The position numbers and the translations under genes are program-made. Positions 1 through 7,714 of a DNA stretch of 22,399 bases are shown piece after piece. This DNA is from CAYQCE01 sp964415885 (GTDB taxonomy: Bacteria; Zixibacteria; MSB-5A5; JAABVY01; JAHJOQ01). Location of the stretch: the NCBI GenBank assembly GCA_964415885.1, contig CAYQCE010000057.1:1-22399 (forward strand), in the 5' to 3' direction. A model generated the notes under the pieces. The model worked only from the letters and a program-made list of their open reading frames with translations, was not told the origin of the DNA and made no database searches. Numbering within the stretch: position 1 is the stretch's first letter; each line of letters begins with the position of its first letter.

Positions 1-7
1 ATTGAAT

Positions 8-100
8 CGCAAGACCAAGATGGGAGAAACCCACCTGAAAGGTGGGCCACCCGGGCGCAAGACCAAGATGGGAGAAACCCACCTGAAAGGTGGGCCACCC
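8..100. repeat. Two tandem copies of a 45-bp hairpin-forming repeat
   Basis: Positions 8-52 and 56-100 are identical, separated by GGG, giving a 48-bp period. Each copy contains the stem CCCACCT / AGGTGGG (30-36 with 40-46; 78-84 with 88-94) around a GAA loop, followed by CCACCC, which could compete for the GGTGGG arm. No other copy was found in the window. The element lies just past the 3' end of hslU. It looks like a dispersed intergenic palindromic (REP-like) element. With only 3 bp between copies it is not a CRISPR array. Confidence 0.85.
74..94 (-). terminator. Possible terminator hairpin of hslU, inside the repeat
   Basis: Read on the minus strand, the 7-bp GC-rich stem (94-88 with 84-78) has a 3-nt loop and is followed by TTTC. 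It lies 23 bp past the hslU stop codon. The other repeat copy supplies a second, identical hairpin. The T tract is short, so termination is inferred from position and stem strength only. Confidence 0.4.
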
Positions 101-116
101 CAAGACTTACAGCAAT

Positions 117-1490
117 CTACAAAATATACTTCGACAGGTCTTCGTCCTCGACTACCGTATCCAGGCGTTTCTTGACCATTGCCTTCGTGATCTTGACAGT
201 CTTGGCCCGCTTGCCGGGATAGTCGAACATGATATCTTCGAGAAGTGTGGTCAGTACGGTATGCAGCCGCCGCGCACCGATATTCTCAGAAATCTGGTTC
301 ACCTTGTCGGCGATCTCCGCGATCTCGGATATTGCCGCCTTGTCGAATACGAGGTTCGCCCCCTCGGTCGCGAGAAGTGCCGTATACTGCTTGACCAGCG
401 CATTACGCGGTTCGGTGAGGATTCGGACGAACTCCTTCTTGCCGAGGCTGTCCAGCTCTACACGTATCGGGAATCGCCCCTGCAGCTCGGGAATCATATC
501 GGACGGTTTCGCCATGTGGAACGCACCGGCGGCTATGAAGAGAATGTGATCCGTGCGGACCATGCCATATTTGGTCATCACGTTCGAGCCTTCGACAATC
601 GGCAGAATGTCGCGCTGCACGCCCTCACGGGAGACATCGGGACCGGTGCCGCGTGTCTCGGACACGGTAATCTTGTCGATTTCATCGACGAAGATTATGC
701 CGGAATTCTCGACTCTCTCGAGTGCGGTCGCGGTGACCTCGTCCATGTCGATCAGCTTGCTGACTTCCTCGGAGGCGATGATCTTAAACGCGTCCTTAAC
801 CGGCATCCTCCGCTTCTTGCGCTTCTTGGGGATCATCCCCGAGAACATCTCCTGGAAATTGACACCGAGTTCCTCCATGCCGGACGGAGAGAATATCTCC
901 ACGATGGGAAACTGGTTGGTCGCCGTCTCGATCTCGATCATCCGATCGTCAAGATTGCCCTTCCGGAGCTTGACACGCATTTTTTCACGGTTCCGCTCCC
1001 ATTTCTCGCGCGTCTCCTCCGCCTCCATCGGGACCTGCCCGGTAGCGAGTTGCTCGCTGAATTTCTGCGGTGGTTTCGGGAGCAGGAGATCGAGAATTCT
1101 CTCTTCGGCGTGCTCGTTCGCTTTCTCCTGAAGCTTCTCCGCCTGCTCGCGCTTGACCATCGTGACCGCGATCTCGACGAGATCGCGCACCATCGACTCG
1201 ACATCACGGCCGACATACCCGACCTCGGTGAATTTCGACGCCTCGACTTTGATGAAAGGAGCATTGGCGAGCATCGACAAACGGCGGGCTATCTCGGTCT
1301 TGCCGATACCGGTCGGCCCGATCATGATGATGTTATTCGGCAGGATCTCGTCCCTGATGTCATCGGCGACCTGCTGTCGGCGCCACCGGTTACGCAGCGC
1401 TATCGCCACGGCCTTCTTGGCGTCGTCCTGACCGATGATATATCTATCCAGTTTCGCTACAATCTGTTTGGGTGTCAGTTCTTTGTTCAT
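117..1490 (-). CDS. hslU: HslU (ClpY), ATPase subunit of the HslVU protease
   Basis: This is the AAA+ unfoldase that feeds substrates into the HslV peptidase in the cytoplasm. The 457-residue product is full length for the family. Visible motifs are Walker A GPTGIGKT (58-65), the pore loop GYVG (91-94), a charged I-domain-like stretch (about 110-240), Walker B IIFVDEID (265-272) and the C-terminal tail ending LSKYIL, which in the family docks into HslV. The ATG at 1490 has a GGAGG ribosome binding site six bases upstream. hslV lies at 9858-10391 on the same strand, not next to it as in most bacteria. The gene therefore has its own promoter here. Heat-shock control is plausible but not shown. 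Confidence 0.97.
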   Translation of the reverse strand: MNKELTPKQIVAKLDRYIIGQDDAKKAVAIALRNRWRRQQVADDIRDEILPNNIIMIGPTGIGKTEIARRLSMLANAPFIKVEASKFTEVGYVGRDVESMVRDLVEIAVTMVKREQAEKLQEKANEHAEERILDLLLPKPPQKFSEQLATGQVPMEAEETREKWERNREKMRVKLRKGNLDDRMIEIETATNQFPIVEIFSPSGMEELGVNFQEMFSGMIPKKRKKRRMPVKDAFKIIASEEVSKLIDMDEVTATALERVENSGIIFVDEIDKITVSETRGTGPDVSREGVQRDILPIVEGSNVMTKYGMVRTDHILFIAAGAFHMAKPSDMIPELQGRFPIRVELDSLGKKEFVRILTEPRNALVKQYTALLATEGANLVFDKAAISEIAEIADKVNQISENIGARRLHTVLTTLLEDIMFDYPGKRAKTVKITKAMVKKRLDTVVEDEDLSKYIL

Positions 1491-1511
1491 TCATAACCTC
1501 CGGAAGGCTAT

Positions 1512-1539
1512 AGTATACCGCTTGTCTATCGCAAGTCAA
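1512..1539 (-). promoter_or_regulatory. Sigma-70-type promoter of hslU
   Basis: Read on the minus strand: TTGACT (1539-1534), 16-bp spacer, TATACT (1517-1512). Both hexamers match the consensus at five of six positions. The start point would fall near 1505, leaving a very short leader carrying the GGAGG site. This is the only good promoter seen before hslU, which supports independent transcription. Confidence 0.7.
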
Positions 1540-1568
1540 GGTCTTACGGATCGATTGTTGACTTGCGA
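1529..1568. repeat. 11-bp perfect inverted repeat at the hslU promoter
   Basis: TCGCAAGTCAA (1529-1539) and TTGACTTGCGA (1558-1568) are exact reverse complements separated by 18 bp. The left arm contains the -35 hexamer of the hslU promoter. The right arm carries the same TTGACT pointing toward the plus-strand cluster. Its sequence is unlike the CIRCE heat-shock operator (TTAGCACTC-N9-GAGTGCTAA). A regulator binding site is inferred. Confidence 0.6.
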
Positions 1569-1641
1569 ATCGAGAATGCCAACTCTATCTTCGTCGCATG
1601 AGGCTTTATACGACTGCGGGATGACGCCGAGATTAGAATCT

Positions 1642-1647
1642 TATAAT
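1642..1647 (+). promoter_or_regulatory. Candidate -10 box for the plus-strand lipoprotein gene
   Basis: A perfect TATAAT at 1642-1647 lies about 90 bp before the ATG at 1738. No good -35 is seen 16-18 bp upstream, so the promoter would need an activator or is a chance match. An inverted repeat AGCAGCC (1648-1654) / GGCTGCT (1666-1672) begins directly after it. Confidence 0.35.
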
Positions 1648-1737
1648 AGCAGCCAGAGGATGGCAGGCTGCTCGGCGCCCGGCGCGGACGCCGTCACAGG
1701 CTGCTGTGTTTCTACCACCGACTCTGAGACCTGAATT

Positions 1738-3873
1738 ATGGATCATCGATACAGAGAGCTATATACGGCAGCGCGATATTCGCTCTTAAGTGCAGTCAGA
1801 TGGAATACCGCCACATTGGTCGCCTTCAGCCTCCTTGGTTGCATGAGTGGTTGCAGTCACAGTCCTGAAGACATCGTCCGAGAATTCGAGAACGCGCACA
1901 ACGATCAGAACATCGAGCAAATGCTGGAACTCGTGAGCGAGGATGTCGCGTTCGAAATCTCCGACGGCTGGGCGATCGAGGGAAAGGGGCAGTTCCGTGT
2001 TTACGCCGAGTGGGACGCCGCAGTAAACTCGCTCTTCAGGTTCGACAGTCTGAGCGCATCGGGCGACACAATAACCGGGCGACTCATCGAAACAAACGAC
2101 TGGTTCGATCTGATGGGTGTCAAGGCTGTGATCTATGATTCAGTTGGCGTAATTGTCGTTGACGGCAGGATTTCGGAGATTCGCGCTTCTCAGAAGGATT
2201 CGAACCGGTTACGCACACGCTCGACGTTTGAGTCGTTTATCCGCTGGGCAGCCGATGAGCGAAGTTCGGAGTTGGTGGGGCTGATGGATGGACCGAGCTT
2301 CGTCTTTCGGAAGAAGAACGCAGCCCGGTGGCTCGGGCTGCTCGAGGAGTGGCACCTGTCGACACTCGAACCACCAAAGCAGAGTATCGGCTTGAGTGTT
2401 CAGTATGTTCATGCAGATAGAGTCTTGATTACCGATCAGACAATCCGCTTTCGCAACCTGACTCAACGACCAATACATCAGATTGCATTCAACAAGAGAT
2501 GGGACCCGATCCAGCCTTACTACGTGACTGTCGATGGATCAACAGCGCACCCGATAGCGGTCTTCCAGCAGAATGTGATCAATGTACCGGTGATGTTTGA
2601 TCTGGCGAAGCCGATTCTGCCCGGCCAGGAAACCGTAATCGAGGTCGTCTCGCGAATCGATCTCGATATCGCAGCTATTTTGCGCGAGAGCACCTCTCAC
2701 ACTCTGGTGGACTGGTTTCCCAGGATATGGTGGGGCAAACGAATCGAAACTCACGCAGACTATACTCTCCAAACAAGCGGGTTTCCTGGACTTAAGGCCA
2801 TCCCGGCTGTCCTGTCTTCGACCAGCGATGAGCTTATTCGATCCAAGAGTGTCCGATCATACGCGCTCCTGATTGGAGCGAACTCCGCAATCGGCATGGA
2901 TGAAAGCGGGAATCCGGCGGTTCAGACAGTCTTCCCTGCCACCGATAACGTCAATCGCGGGGCGATCGTAATTTCGGTGAGAGACGCTGTCAATTTCATG
3001 GAGCGTCACATCGGCCTGTTTCCGTTCAGGACGGTAACGATCATTCCCAATATAGTACCCGAGCTTCAAACCAACTTGCCGACGGGTCTGCTGAGCGCGA
3101 AAACTCTTCTCGTCAAGGGCGCAAAACGGCGGAATCTGCAGAGATGGTTTACGGCTCACCGTATCGCCGAACATTACATTGGTGAGATGGCTATGCCGGC
3201 TCCGGGAGCGGAGTGGATTACCAGGGGACTAAGTCTCTATCTCGCCGAACGCTTCGCCGAGTCGCGCAGCTTGCGGTCCGACGACGCACACGCACTACTG
3301 ATCGATCTCTATCTCGAAGCCGTCCGGCGCGGTCTCGACACAACGATCGAGACTCCAAACAGACTTGCCCCGGAAACAACCATGGATCGCAGCCTTGTCA
3401 TAGACTACGGCAAGGGATACGCGATAATCAGCGCGCTTTCAATCATTATGGGTTCGGATCGAATGGACCACATACTGCGCGGTGTTTACCGAACGCACAG
3501 TGGTGACCGGATCGACCTCTTTGAATTCAAAAAGATATGCGAGCGTGTCTCCGGAGTTGGCCTCGAGTGGTTTTTCGATCAGTGGATCCGGACCAACTCT
3601 TTCCTGTCTTACAACCTCGACGATGTAGAATCGGAGTTTGTCGGTGGACGTTATTTGACCACTGCAGAAGTAGTTCGAACCGGATCGATTCGAATGCCCA
3701 TTCCGGTAGCCGCACATTTCGAGGATGGCTCCGTGCAGGTGAAGTTCACTAATCGAGGACTTGACATCGATATAGTCACATTCGAGAGCATCTCTCCGCT
3801 CTCAGAGATCGAGATCGACCCGGACAACCGCCTGCCAATGCTGAAATCCGAGAATTACAACCTGGAGTCTTGA
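1738..3873 (+). CDS. Lipoprotein: NTF2-like domain plus inactive M1-peptidase-like domain
   Basis: The 711-residue product starts with a membrane segment ending in a lipobox (LLGC near residues 31-34; a second cysteine at MSGC), so it is probably a lipoprotein. Residues about 40-135 resemble SnoaL/NTF2-like domains. The rest resembles M1 aminopeptidases: FMERHIGLFPFR corresponds to the family's ERFGPYPF region, and the C-terminal part (KGYAIISALSIIMGSD to WFFDQWI) fits the alpha-helical region. The catalytic site is lost. HExxH reads HRIAE (474-478), the W-x-N-E-G glutamate is R496, and GxMEN is absent. It should therefore bind, not cleave. The first 28 residues are unusually long for a signal peptide n-region and the ribosome binding site is weak, so the start is uncertain. 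The next gene begins one base after the stop. Confidence 0.75.
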   Translation: MDHRYRELYTAARYSLLSAVRWNTATLVAFSLLGCMSGCSHSPEDIVREFENAHNDQNIEQMLELVSEDVAFEISDGWAIEGKGQFRVYAEWDAAVNSLFRFDSLSASGDTITGRLIETNDWFDLMGVKAVIYDSVGVIVVDGRISEIRASQKDSNRLRTRSTFESFIRWAADERSSELVGLMDGPSFVFRKKNAARWLGLLEEWHLSTLEPPKQSIGLSVQYVHADRVLITDQTIRFRNLTQRPIHQIAFNKRWDPIQPYYVTVDGSTAHPIAVFQQNVINVPVMFDLAKPILPGQETVIEVVSRIDLDIAAILRESTSHTLVDWFPRIWWGKRIETHADYTLQTSGFPGLKAIPAVLSSTSDELIRSKSVRSYALLIGANSAIGMDESGNPAVQTVFPATDNVNRGAIVISVRDAVNFMERHIGLFPFRTVTIIPNIVPELQTNLPTGLLSAKTLLVKGAKRRNLQRWFTAHRIAEHYIGEMAMPAPGAEWITRGLSLYLAERFAESRSLRSDDAHALLIDLYLEAVRRGLDTTIETPNRLAPETTMDRSLVIDYGKGYAIISALSIIMGSDRMDHILRGVYRTHSGDRIDLFEFKKICERVSGVGLEWFFDQWIRTNSFLSYNLDDVESEFVGGRYLTTAEVVRTGSIRMPIPVAAHFEDGSVQVKFTNRGLDIDIVTFESISPLSEIEIDPDNRLPMLKSENYNLES

Positions 3874-3874
3874 T

Positions 3875-4585
3875 ATGGGCAACATGAACAACACGGGATG
3901 GACCGTATTTTTGGACGCCGGCGGAATCCTCATCGATGAAACCGAAATCGAGGCGGTCTCAGCCAGGACACTGATCGAAGTCATCCGCGAGCATAATCCG
4001 GTATATTCGATGGAGCTGTACACATCGGATGTTCGAGTGGCGATACTGGTCCACTGTCCGGACATCCCGAAGTACGTCATATGGCAGAACTGCAACAAGA
4101 GTATCGATCTCTACAGAGAACTCCTCGAAAAGTACCTCGTCCGCTTCCAGGCGGAACGCCCGAAACTGAGTCTTCATTCCAGGATGAAGCCAGTCATCGA
4201 GGAGCTTGGGCGAGATTTCAGCCTTGCAGTTGCCAGCCAGTACGGAGCCGAGATAATCGGCGCCATACGCGATGGCGGTCTTATCGATCTGTTCGCATAC
4301 ACGTTTTGCCAGGATGACTTTGTGACGACGAAGCCGGATACACGGTTCTACGCTGAGCTTCTCAAGAAATGCAATGCGGAGCCATCAAAGAGCATTATGG
4401 TCGGTGACCGAATAGACAAGGACATCGCTGCCCCGAAACTGCTTGGAATGCACACGATTCTCGTCCGGACGGGATTACATCGAATCCAGCAACCGCGAAC
4501 GCCGGATGATATCCCGGACATCGAATTGAGATCGATCGAGGAGATCGGCAAAGCCGTGCGGAGACTTGCAGCGCAGGGCGAATAA
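3875..4585 (+). CDS. HAD-superfamily hydrolase (probable small-molecule phosphatase)
   Basis: The 236-residue protein has the four HAD motifs in order: FLDAGGILID with nucleophile D14, a serine in VASQYGAE, the lysine of TTKPD, and VGDRIDKDI with acidic metal ligands. An alpha-helical cap lies between motifs I and II. The residue two after D14 is glycine instead of the usual aspartate acid/base. The DAGG form occurs in some HAD subfamily I members, and its effect on activity is unknown. The ATG is preceded by GGAG seven bases away and follows the lipoprotein stop by one base, so the two are co-transcribed. The substrate cannot be told. A 99-bp gap separates it from the next gene. Confidence 0.82.
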   Translation: MGNMNNTGWTVFLDAGGILIDETEIEAVSARTLIEVIREHNPVYSMELYTSDVRVAILVHCPDIPKYVIWQNCNKSIDLYRELLEKYLVRFQAERPKLSLHSRMKPVIEELGRDFSLAVASQYGAEIIGAIRDGGLIDLFAYTFCQDDFVTTKPDTRFYAELLKKCNAEPSKSIMVGDRIDKDIAAPKLLGMHTILVRTGLHRIQQPRTPDDIPDIELRSIEEIGKAVRRLAAQGE

Positions 4586-4632
4586 AATACGGTGACACTC
4601 GACAACAATCTGCCTGTTAATGTTGTTACAGA

Positions 4633-4659
4633 GTGGGGCGCGATCCGTGTGGGGCGCGA
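4633..4659 (+). repeat. 11-bp direct repeat before the TudS/YbgA gene
   Basis: GTGGGGCGCGA occurs exactly at 4633-4643 and 4649-4659, a 16-bp period, in the only sizeable gap inside the plus-strand cluster. A shorter inverted pair ACAACA (4602-4607) / TGTTGT (4621-4626) lies just before it. The position suggests a regulator binding site controlling the second half of the cluster. A TAAAAT at 4583-4588 could be a -10 box, but no -35 supports it. Confidence 0.5.
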
Positions 4660-4684
4660 AATTCCATTGCGGAGGGGCATATTG

Positions 4685-5701
4685 ATGGGAACGAAACAAA
4701 AAACCGAGACAGCCGAATCCACCGTCACAGGAAGCAGATTCCCCAAGCCTCTGATAGTAGTGAGCGAGTGTCTCGAATTCGCGGCATGCCGCTACAATGG
4801 AGCCAAGATCCCCGATCGATTCGTCTCCAGGCTGATGCCGTACGTCATATTCAGTCCAATCTGTCCGGAGGTCAGAATCGGTCTCGGCGTACCGCGTGAT
4901 CCGATCAATATCGTACAAGACGGCGAGGCTCAACGCCTGGTTCAGCCGTCTTCCGGTAGGGACGTCTCCGAGGATATGGAGTCATTTGCGAAGAGCTTTC
5001 TCGATTCACTGGATGAAGTCGACGGCTTCATTCTAAAAAGCAGATCGCCATCGTGCGGTATCAAGGATGTCAAATTCAGGGATCCAAACAACAACGCGGT
5101 CATTGCCAGGGGAGCCGGGTTCTTCGGTCGGGCAGTGCTCGCACAGTATGGAGACCTTGCTGTAGAGGATGAGGGGCGGCTCACCAACTTCAAGATCAGG
5201 GAGCATTTCCTCACCAAACTGTTCGCGACCGCGAGATTCAGAGAGGTTTCTCGGGAGAGCACAATGAGGGCGCTGATCGACTTCCACTCCGACAACAAAT
5301 TGTTGTTCATGGCATATAATCAGTCGGCTTTAAGGCAAATGGGGAAAACGGTTGCGAATCACGACAAGAAACCGATTGATGAAGTCGTATCAATATACCG
5401 AGATGAAATGCTCTATGCGCTCAGGCAATCCGCTCGGTACACGTCCAACATCAACGTAGTAATGCACGCCCTCGGGTATTTCAAGAAGCAACTCAGCGCT
5501 CGCGAGAAGGCCTTCTTTCTCGACTCGATCGAAAAATACCGGGAAGAACGTATCCCGCTATCTGTGCTCCTTGGGATCATTCAGGCCTGGATCGCGAAAT
5601 ATGAAATCGAGTACCTTGCCCGTCAGACCTTCTTCGAACCGTATCCTATGGAGCTGGTCGAGATAACCGACTCCGGGAAAGGACGGTCTGCGGGAAGATG
5701 A
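4685..5701 (+). CDS. TudS/YbgA-family protein (DUF523-DUF1722)
   Basis: DUF523 proteins are iron-sulfur enzymes; the characterised member TudS desulfurises 2-thiouracil using a [4Fe-4S] cluster held by three cysteines. Those cysteines are visible here: C29 (VSECL), C60 (PICPE) and C124 (SPSCG), with an extra C35 before RYNG. The C-terminal part (about 215-330) is DUF1722, with the family's regular spacing of basic and aromatic residues. DUF523-DUF1722 fusions (YbgA) are often encoded next to DNA photolyase, but none is present here. I chose ATG 4685 because GGAGGGG lies seven bases upstream. A GTG at 4592 would add 31 unconserved residues. The product is 338 residues. The true substrate in this context is unknown. 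Confidence 0.85.
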   Translation: MGTKQKTETAESTVTGSRFPKPLIVVSECLEFAACRYNGAKIPDRFVSRLMPYVIFSPICPEVRIGLGVPRDPINIVQDGEAQRLVQPSSGRDVSEDMESFAKSFLDSLDEVDGFILKSRSPSCGIKDVKFRDPNNNAVIARGAGFFGRAVLAQYGDLAVEDEGRLTNFKIREHFLTKLFATARFREVSRESTMRALIDFHSDNKLLFMAYNQSALRQMGKTVANHDKKPIDEVVSIYRDEMLYALRQSARYTSNINVVMHALGYFKKQLSAREKAFFLDSIEKYREERIPLSVLLGIIQAWIAKYEIEYLARQTFFEPYPMELVEITDSGKGRSAGR

Positions 5702-5720
5702 TCACACAGGAAGGTGCAGC

Positions 5721-7250
5721 TTGAGCGAACCGCAACGCATACTCGTGCTCGGTGCGACCGGCTACGTCGGCGCCAGACTTGTGGGCAGGCTGTTAATGGA
5801 CGGCTATGCAGTCAGGGCAACCAGCAGATCACTGGAGAAGCTGCGAATCAGGCCCTGGTCAGAGAACCCGAAAGTGGAACTCGTCGCAGCCGATGTTCTC
5901 GATCGCGAGTCTCTCGCAAACGCAATCTCAAACTGTGACACGATCTACTACCTTGTTCACTCGATGGCATCCGACTCTAGCGGATTCGCCGAGACGGATC
6001 GTATAGCCGCAGGGAATCTGCAGCAGGTTGCTTCCGAAGCAGGCGTTCGGAGAATCATCTATCTTGGTGGATTGGGTGATGATGATCCAAGCTTGAGTGA
6101 ACACCTCAAATCCCGTGCCGAAGTTGCGGAGATTCTTCGAGGTGGAGATGTCAGCGTAACAGTCATACGTGCGGCGATGATAATCGGATCGGGTAGCGCA
6201 TCATTCGAGATTTTGCGCTATCTCGTCGACCGGCTGCCAATTATGATTACACCCAGATGGGTCCATACCGAATGCCAGCCGGTAGCGATCAGCGATGTGC
6301 TGAAGTATCTCGTTGGTTGTCTCGGAAAATCCGAAACCGAGGATGAGACGTACGACATCGGTGGGCCATATGTCACAACATACAAAGAACTCATGACGAT
6401 CTATGCGCGGGAAGCCGGACTCAGAAAACGGCTGGTAATCCCGGTTCCGGTGTTGACTCCAAGGCTCAGTTCTTACTGGATCCATCTCGTTACGCCGGTG
6501 CCGTCATATTTCGGTAAACCTCTCGCGGAAGGACTGAGCAACCGTGTCGTCTGCAAGGATGACAGGCTTGCCAAATCGCTGGGTATTCCGCCGAAACCCT
6601 ATGACGAGGCATTCAGGAGCGCGCTCTCCGAAACGGCTAACGTGGTTGCGATCGGTACCAACAAGACGCGAAAATCTCGTTTGCCGGAATGGTCGATGAT
6701 CGGGGATTCGAACTGGACCGGAGGAAGCGTGTATTCGGACTGCCGGGAAACGCTCGTCGAGGCGTCACCTGAACGTGTGTGGTCAGTAATCGAGCGGATC
6801 GGAGGCGAAAACGGATGGTATTTCGCGGACTTCCTATGGGATCTGCGGGGCATGATGGATAAGATTATCGGCGGTCCAGGTATGAGACGGGGGAAATCGC
6901 GTTCGAAAGGCCTGCACATTGGCGACAAGGTCGATTTCTGGAGAGTACTTGATTGCGAGGATGGTAGAAGCCTGACACTCCTCGCGGAGATGAAAGTACC
7001 CGGTATTGCGGTTCTTGGATTCAGAGTCGAACCAGACGGTGACAGGACACGTCTGACCCAAACTGCCTGGTTTTCCGCGCGAGGCCTTCTCGGAGTGCTC
7101 TACTGGCACGCAGTCAGCCCATTGCATGGATACGTATTTAGCGGTATGCTGCGCGAGATAGCGAAGGCAGCATCGGGCAACGAATCCGCCACCGTTAACA
7201 GGATCACTCGCAAGGGCACGCCGGGGAAGTTCCTGAGGTTCACGGAATAA
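5721..7250 (+). CDS. Atypical SDR oxidoreductase fused to DUF2867
   Basis: The N-terminal half (about 1-300) is an NAD(P)-binding Rossmann domain of the atypical short-chain dehydrogenase type, with GATGYVG at 11-17, YYLVHSM, and YLGGLGDDD followed by a YbjT-like core. The C-terminal half (about 330-500) matches DUF2867, a START/SRPBCC-like ligand-binding fold that usually follows such SDR domains. The start is TTG 5721, with AAGG six bases upstream and no better in-frame start. It follows the TudS/YbgA stop by 19 bp, and its TAA overlaps the ATG of the next gene by one base, indicating translational coupling. The substrate is unknown, possibly a hydrophobic small molecule or lipid. Its domain architecture is common in light- or stress-induced clusters. 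Confidence 0.85.
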   Translation: MSEPQRILVLGATGYVGARLVGRLLMDGYAVRATSRSLEKLRIRPWSENPKVELVAADVLDRESLANAISNCDTIYYLVHSMASDSSGFAETDRIAAGNLQQVASEAGVRRIIYLGGLGDDDPSLSEHLKSRAEVAEILRGGDVSVTVIRAAMIIGSGSASFEILRYLVDRLPIMITPRWVHTECQPVAISDVLKYLVGCLGKSETEDETYDIGGPYVTTYKELMTIYAREAGLRKRLVIPVPVLTPRLSSYWIHLVTPVPSYFGKPLAEGLSNRVVCKDDRLAKSLGIPPKPYDEAFRSALSETANVVAIGTNKTRKSRLPEWSMIGDSNWTGGSVYSDCRETLVEASPERVWSVIERIGGENGWYFADFLWDLRGMMDKIIGGPGMRRGKSRSKGLHIGDKVDFWRVLDCEDGRSLTLLAEMKVPGIAVLGFRVEPDGDRTRLTQTAWFSARGLLGVLYWHAVSPLHGYVFSGMLREIAKAASGNESATVNRITRKGTPGKFLRFTE

Positions 7251-7714
7251 TGGCGCTTCAAACGCTGGTTAGAAAACAGAGACTCAGAGTATCGGTCGAG
7301 GAGGCATGGGACTTCCTGAGCAATCCGGCGAATCTGGCCGTAATCACACCCCCCGACATGAAATTCATCGTGCGTTCCGAATTGCCGGATAAAATCTACG
7401 AAGGCTTGATTATCGAGTATCGGGTGCGTCCCTTGATATCGATACCCGTAACATGGATAACAGAGATCACTCACGTTTCGGAACCCATGTTCTTTGTGGA
7501 CGAACAGCGTGTCGGCCCCTACCGAATGTGGCACCATGAACACAGACTACGCGAGGTAGCCGACGGAACCGAGATGACCGACAGAGTGAGCTATGTCTTG
7601 CCATACGGACCAATCGGAGACATGGCCGGTTTTCTGATTGTGAGAGCGAGGCTGGAGCGTATATTCGACTTCAGAAGTACCTACCTGACAGAGAGATTCG
7701 GGGAGATTAAATGA
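7250..7714 (+). CDS. SRPBCC-family protein (polyketide cyclase/START-like fold)
   Basis: The 154-residue soluble protein has the SRPBCC pattern: an opening strand with basic residues, a helix VEEAWDFLSNPANLAVITPP, then alternating strands and a long C-terminal helix. It resembles the small proteins sometimes annotated as cell-division inhibitor (COG4276), though that label has little experimental support. These proteins bind hydrophobic ligands in a central cavity. No catalytic residue can be named. It overlaps the SDR-DUF2867 gene by one base and the CpeT-like gene by four bases (ATGA), so the three are almost certainly one operon and may handle a common ligand. Confidence 0.82.
   Translation: MALQTLVRKQRLRVSVEEAWDFLSNPANLAVITPPDMKFIVRSELPDKIYEGLIIEYRVRPLISIPVTWITEITHVSEPMFFVDEQRVGPYRMWHHEHRLREVADGTEMTDRVSYVLPYGPIGDMAGFLIVRARLERIFDFRSTYLTERFGEIK

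Noticed and set aside
8..100. A CRISPR array at the left edge
   Set aside because: Only 3 bp separate the two units, no spacers exist and no cas genes are nearby.
1..225. Plus-strand open frame running from the left edge through both repeats
   Set aside because: Most of its later part is antisense to hslU and the repeated peptide has no known family. A gene end crossing the edge cannot be excluded, but nothing supports it.
90..1496. A 468-codon open frame on the plus strand over the whole of hslU
   Set aside because: It is antisense to a clearly conserved gene, has no ribosome binding site, and its translation is a low-complexity mirror of hslU codons with no family resemblance.
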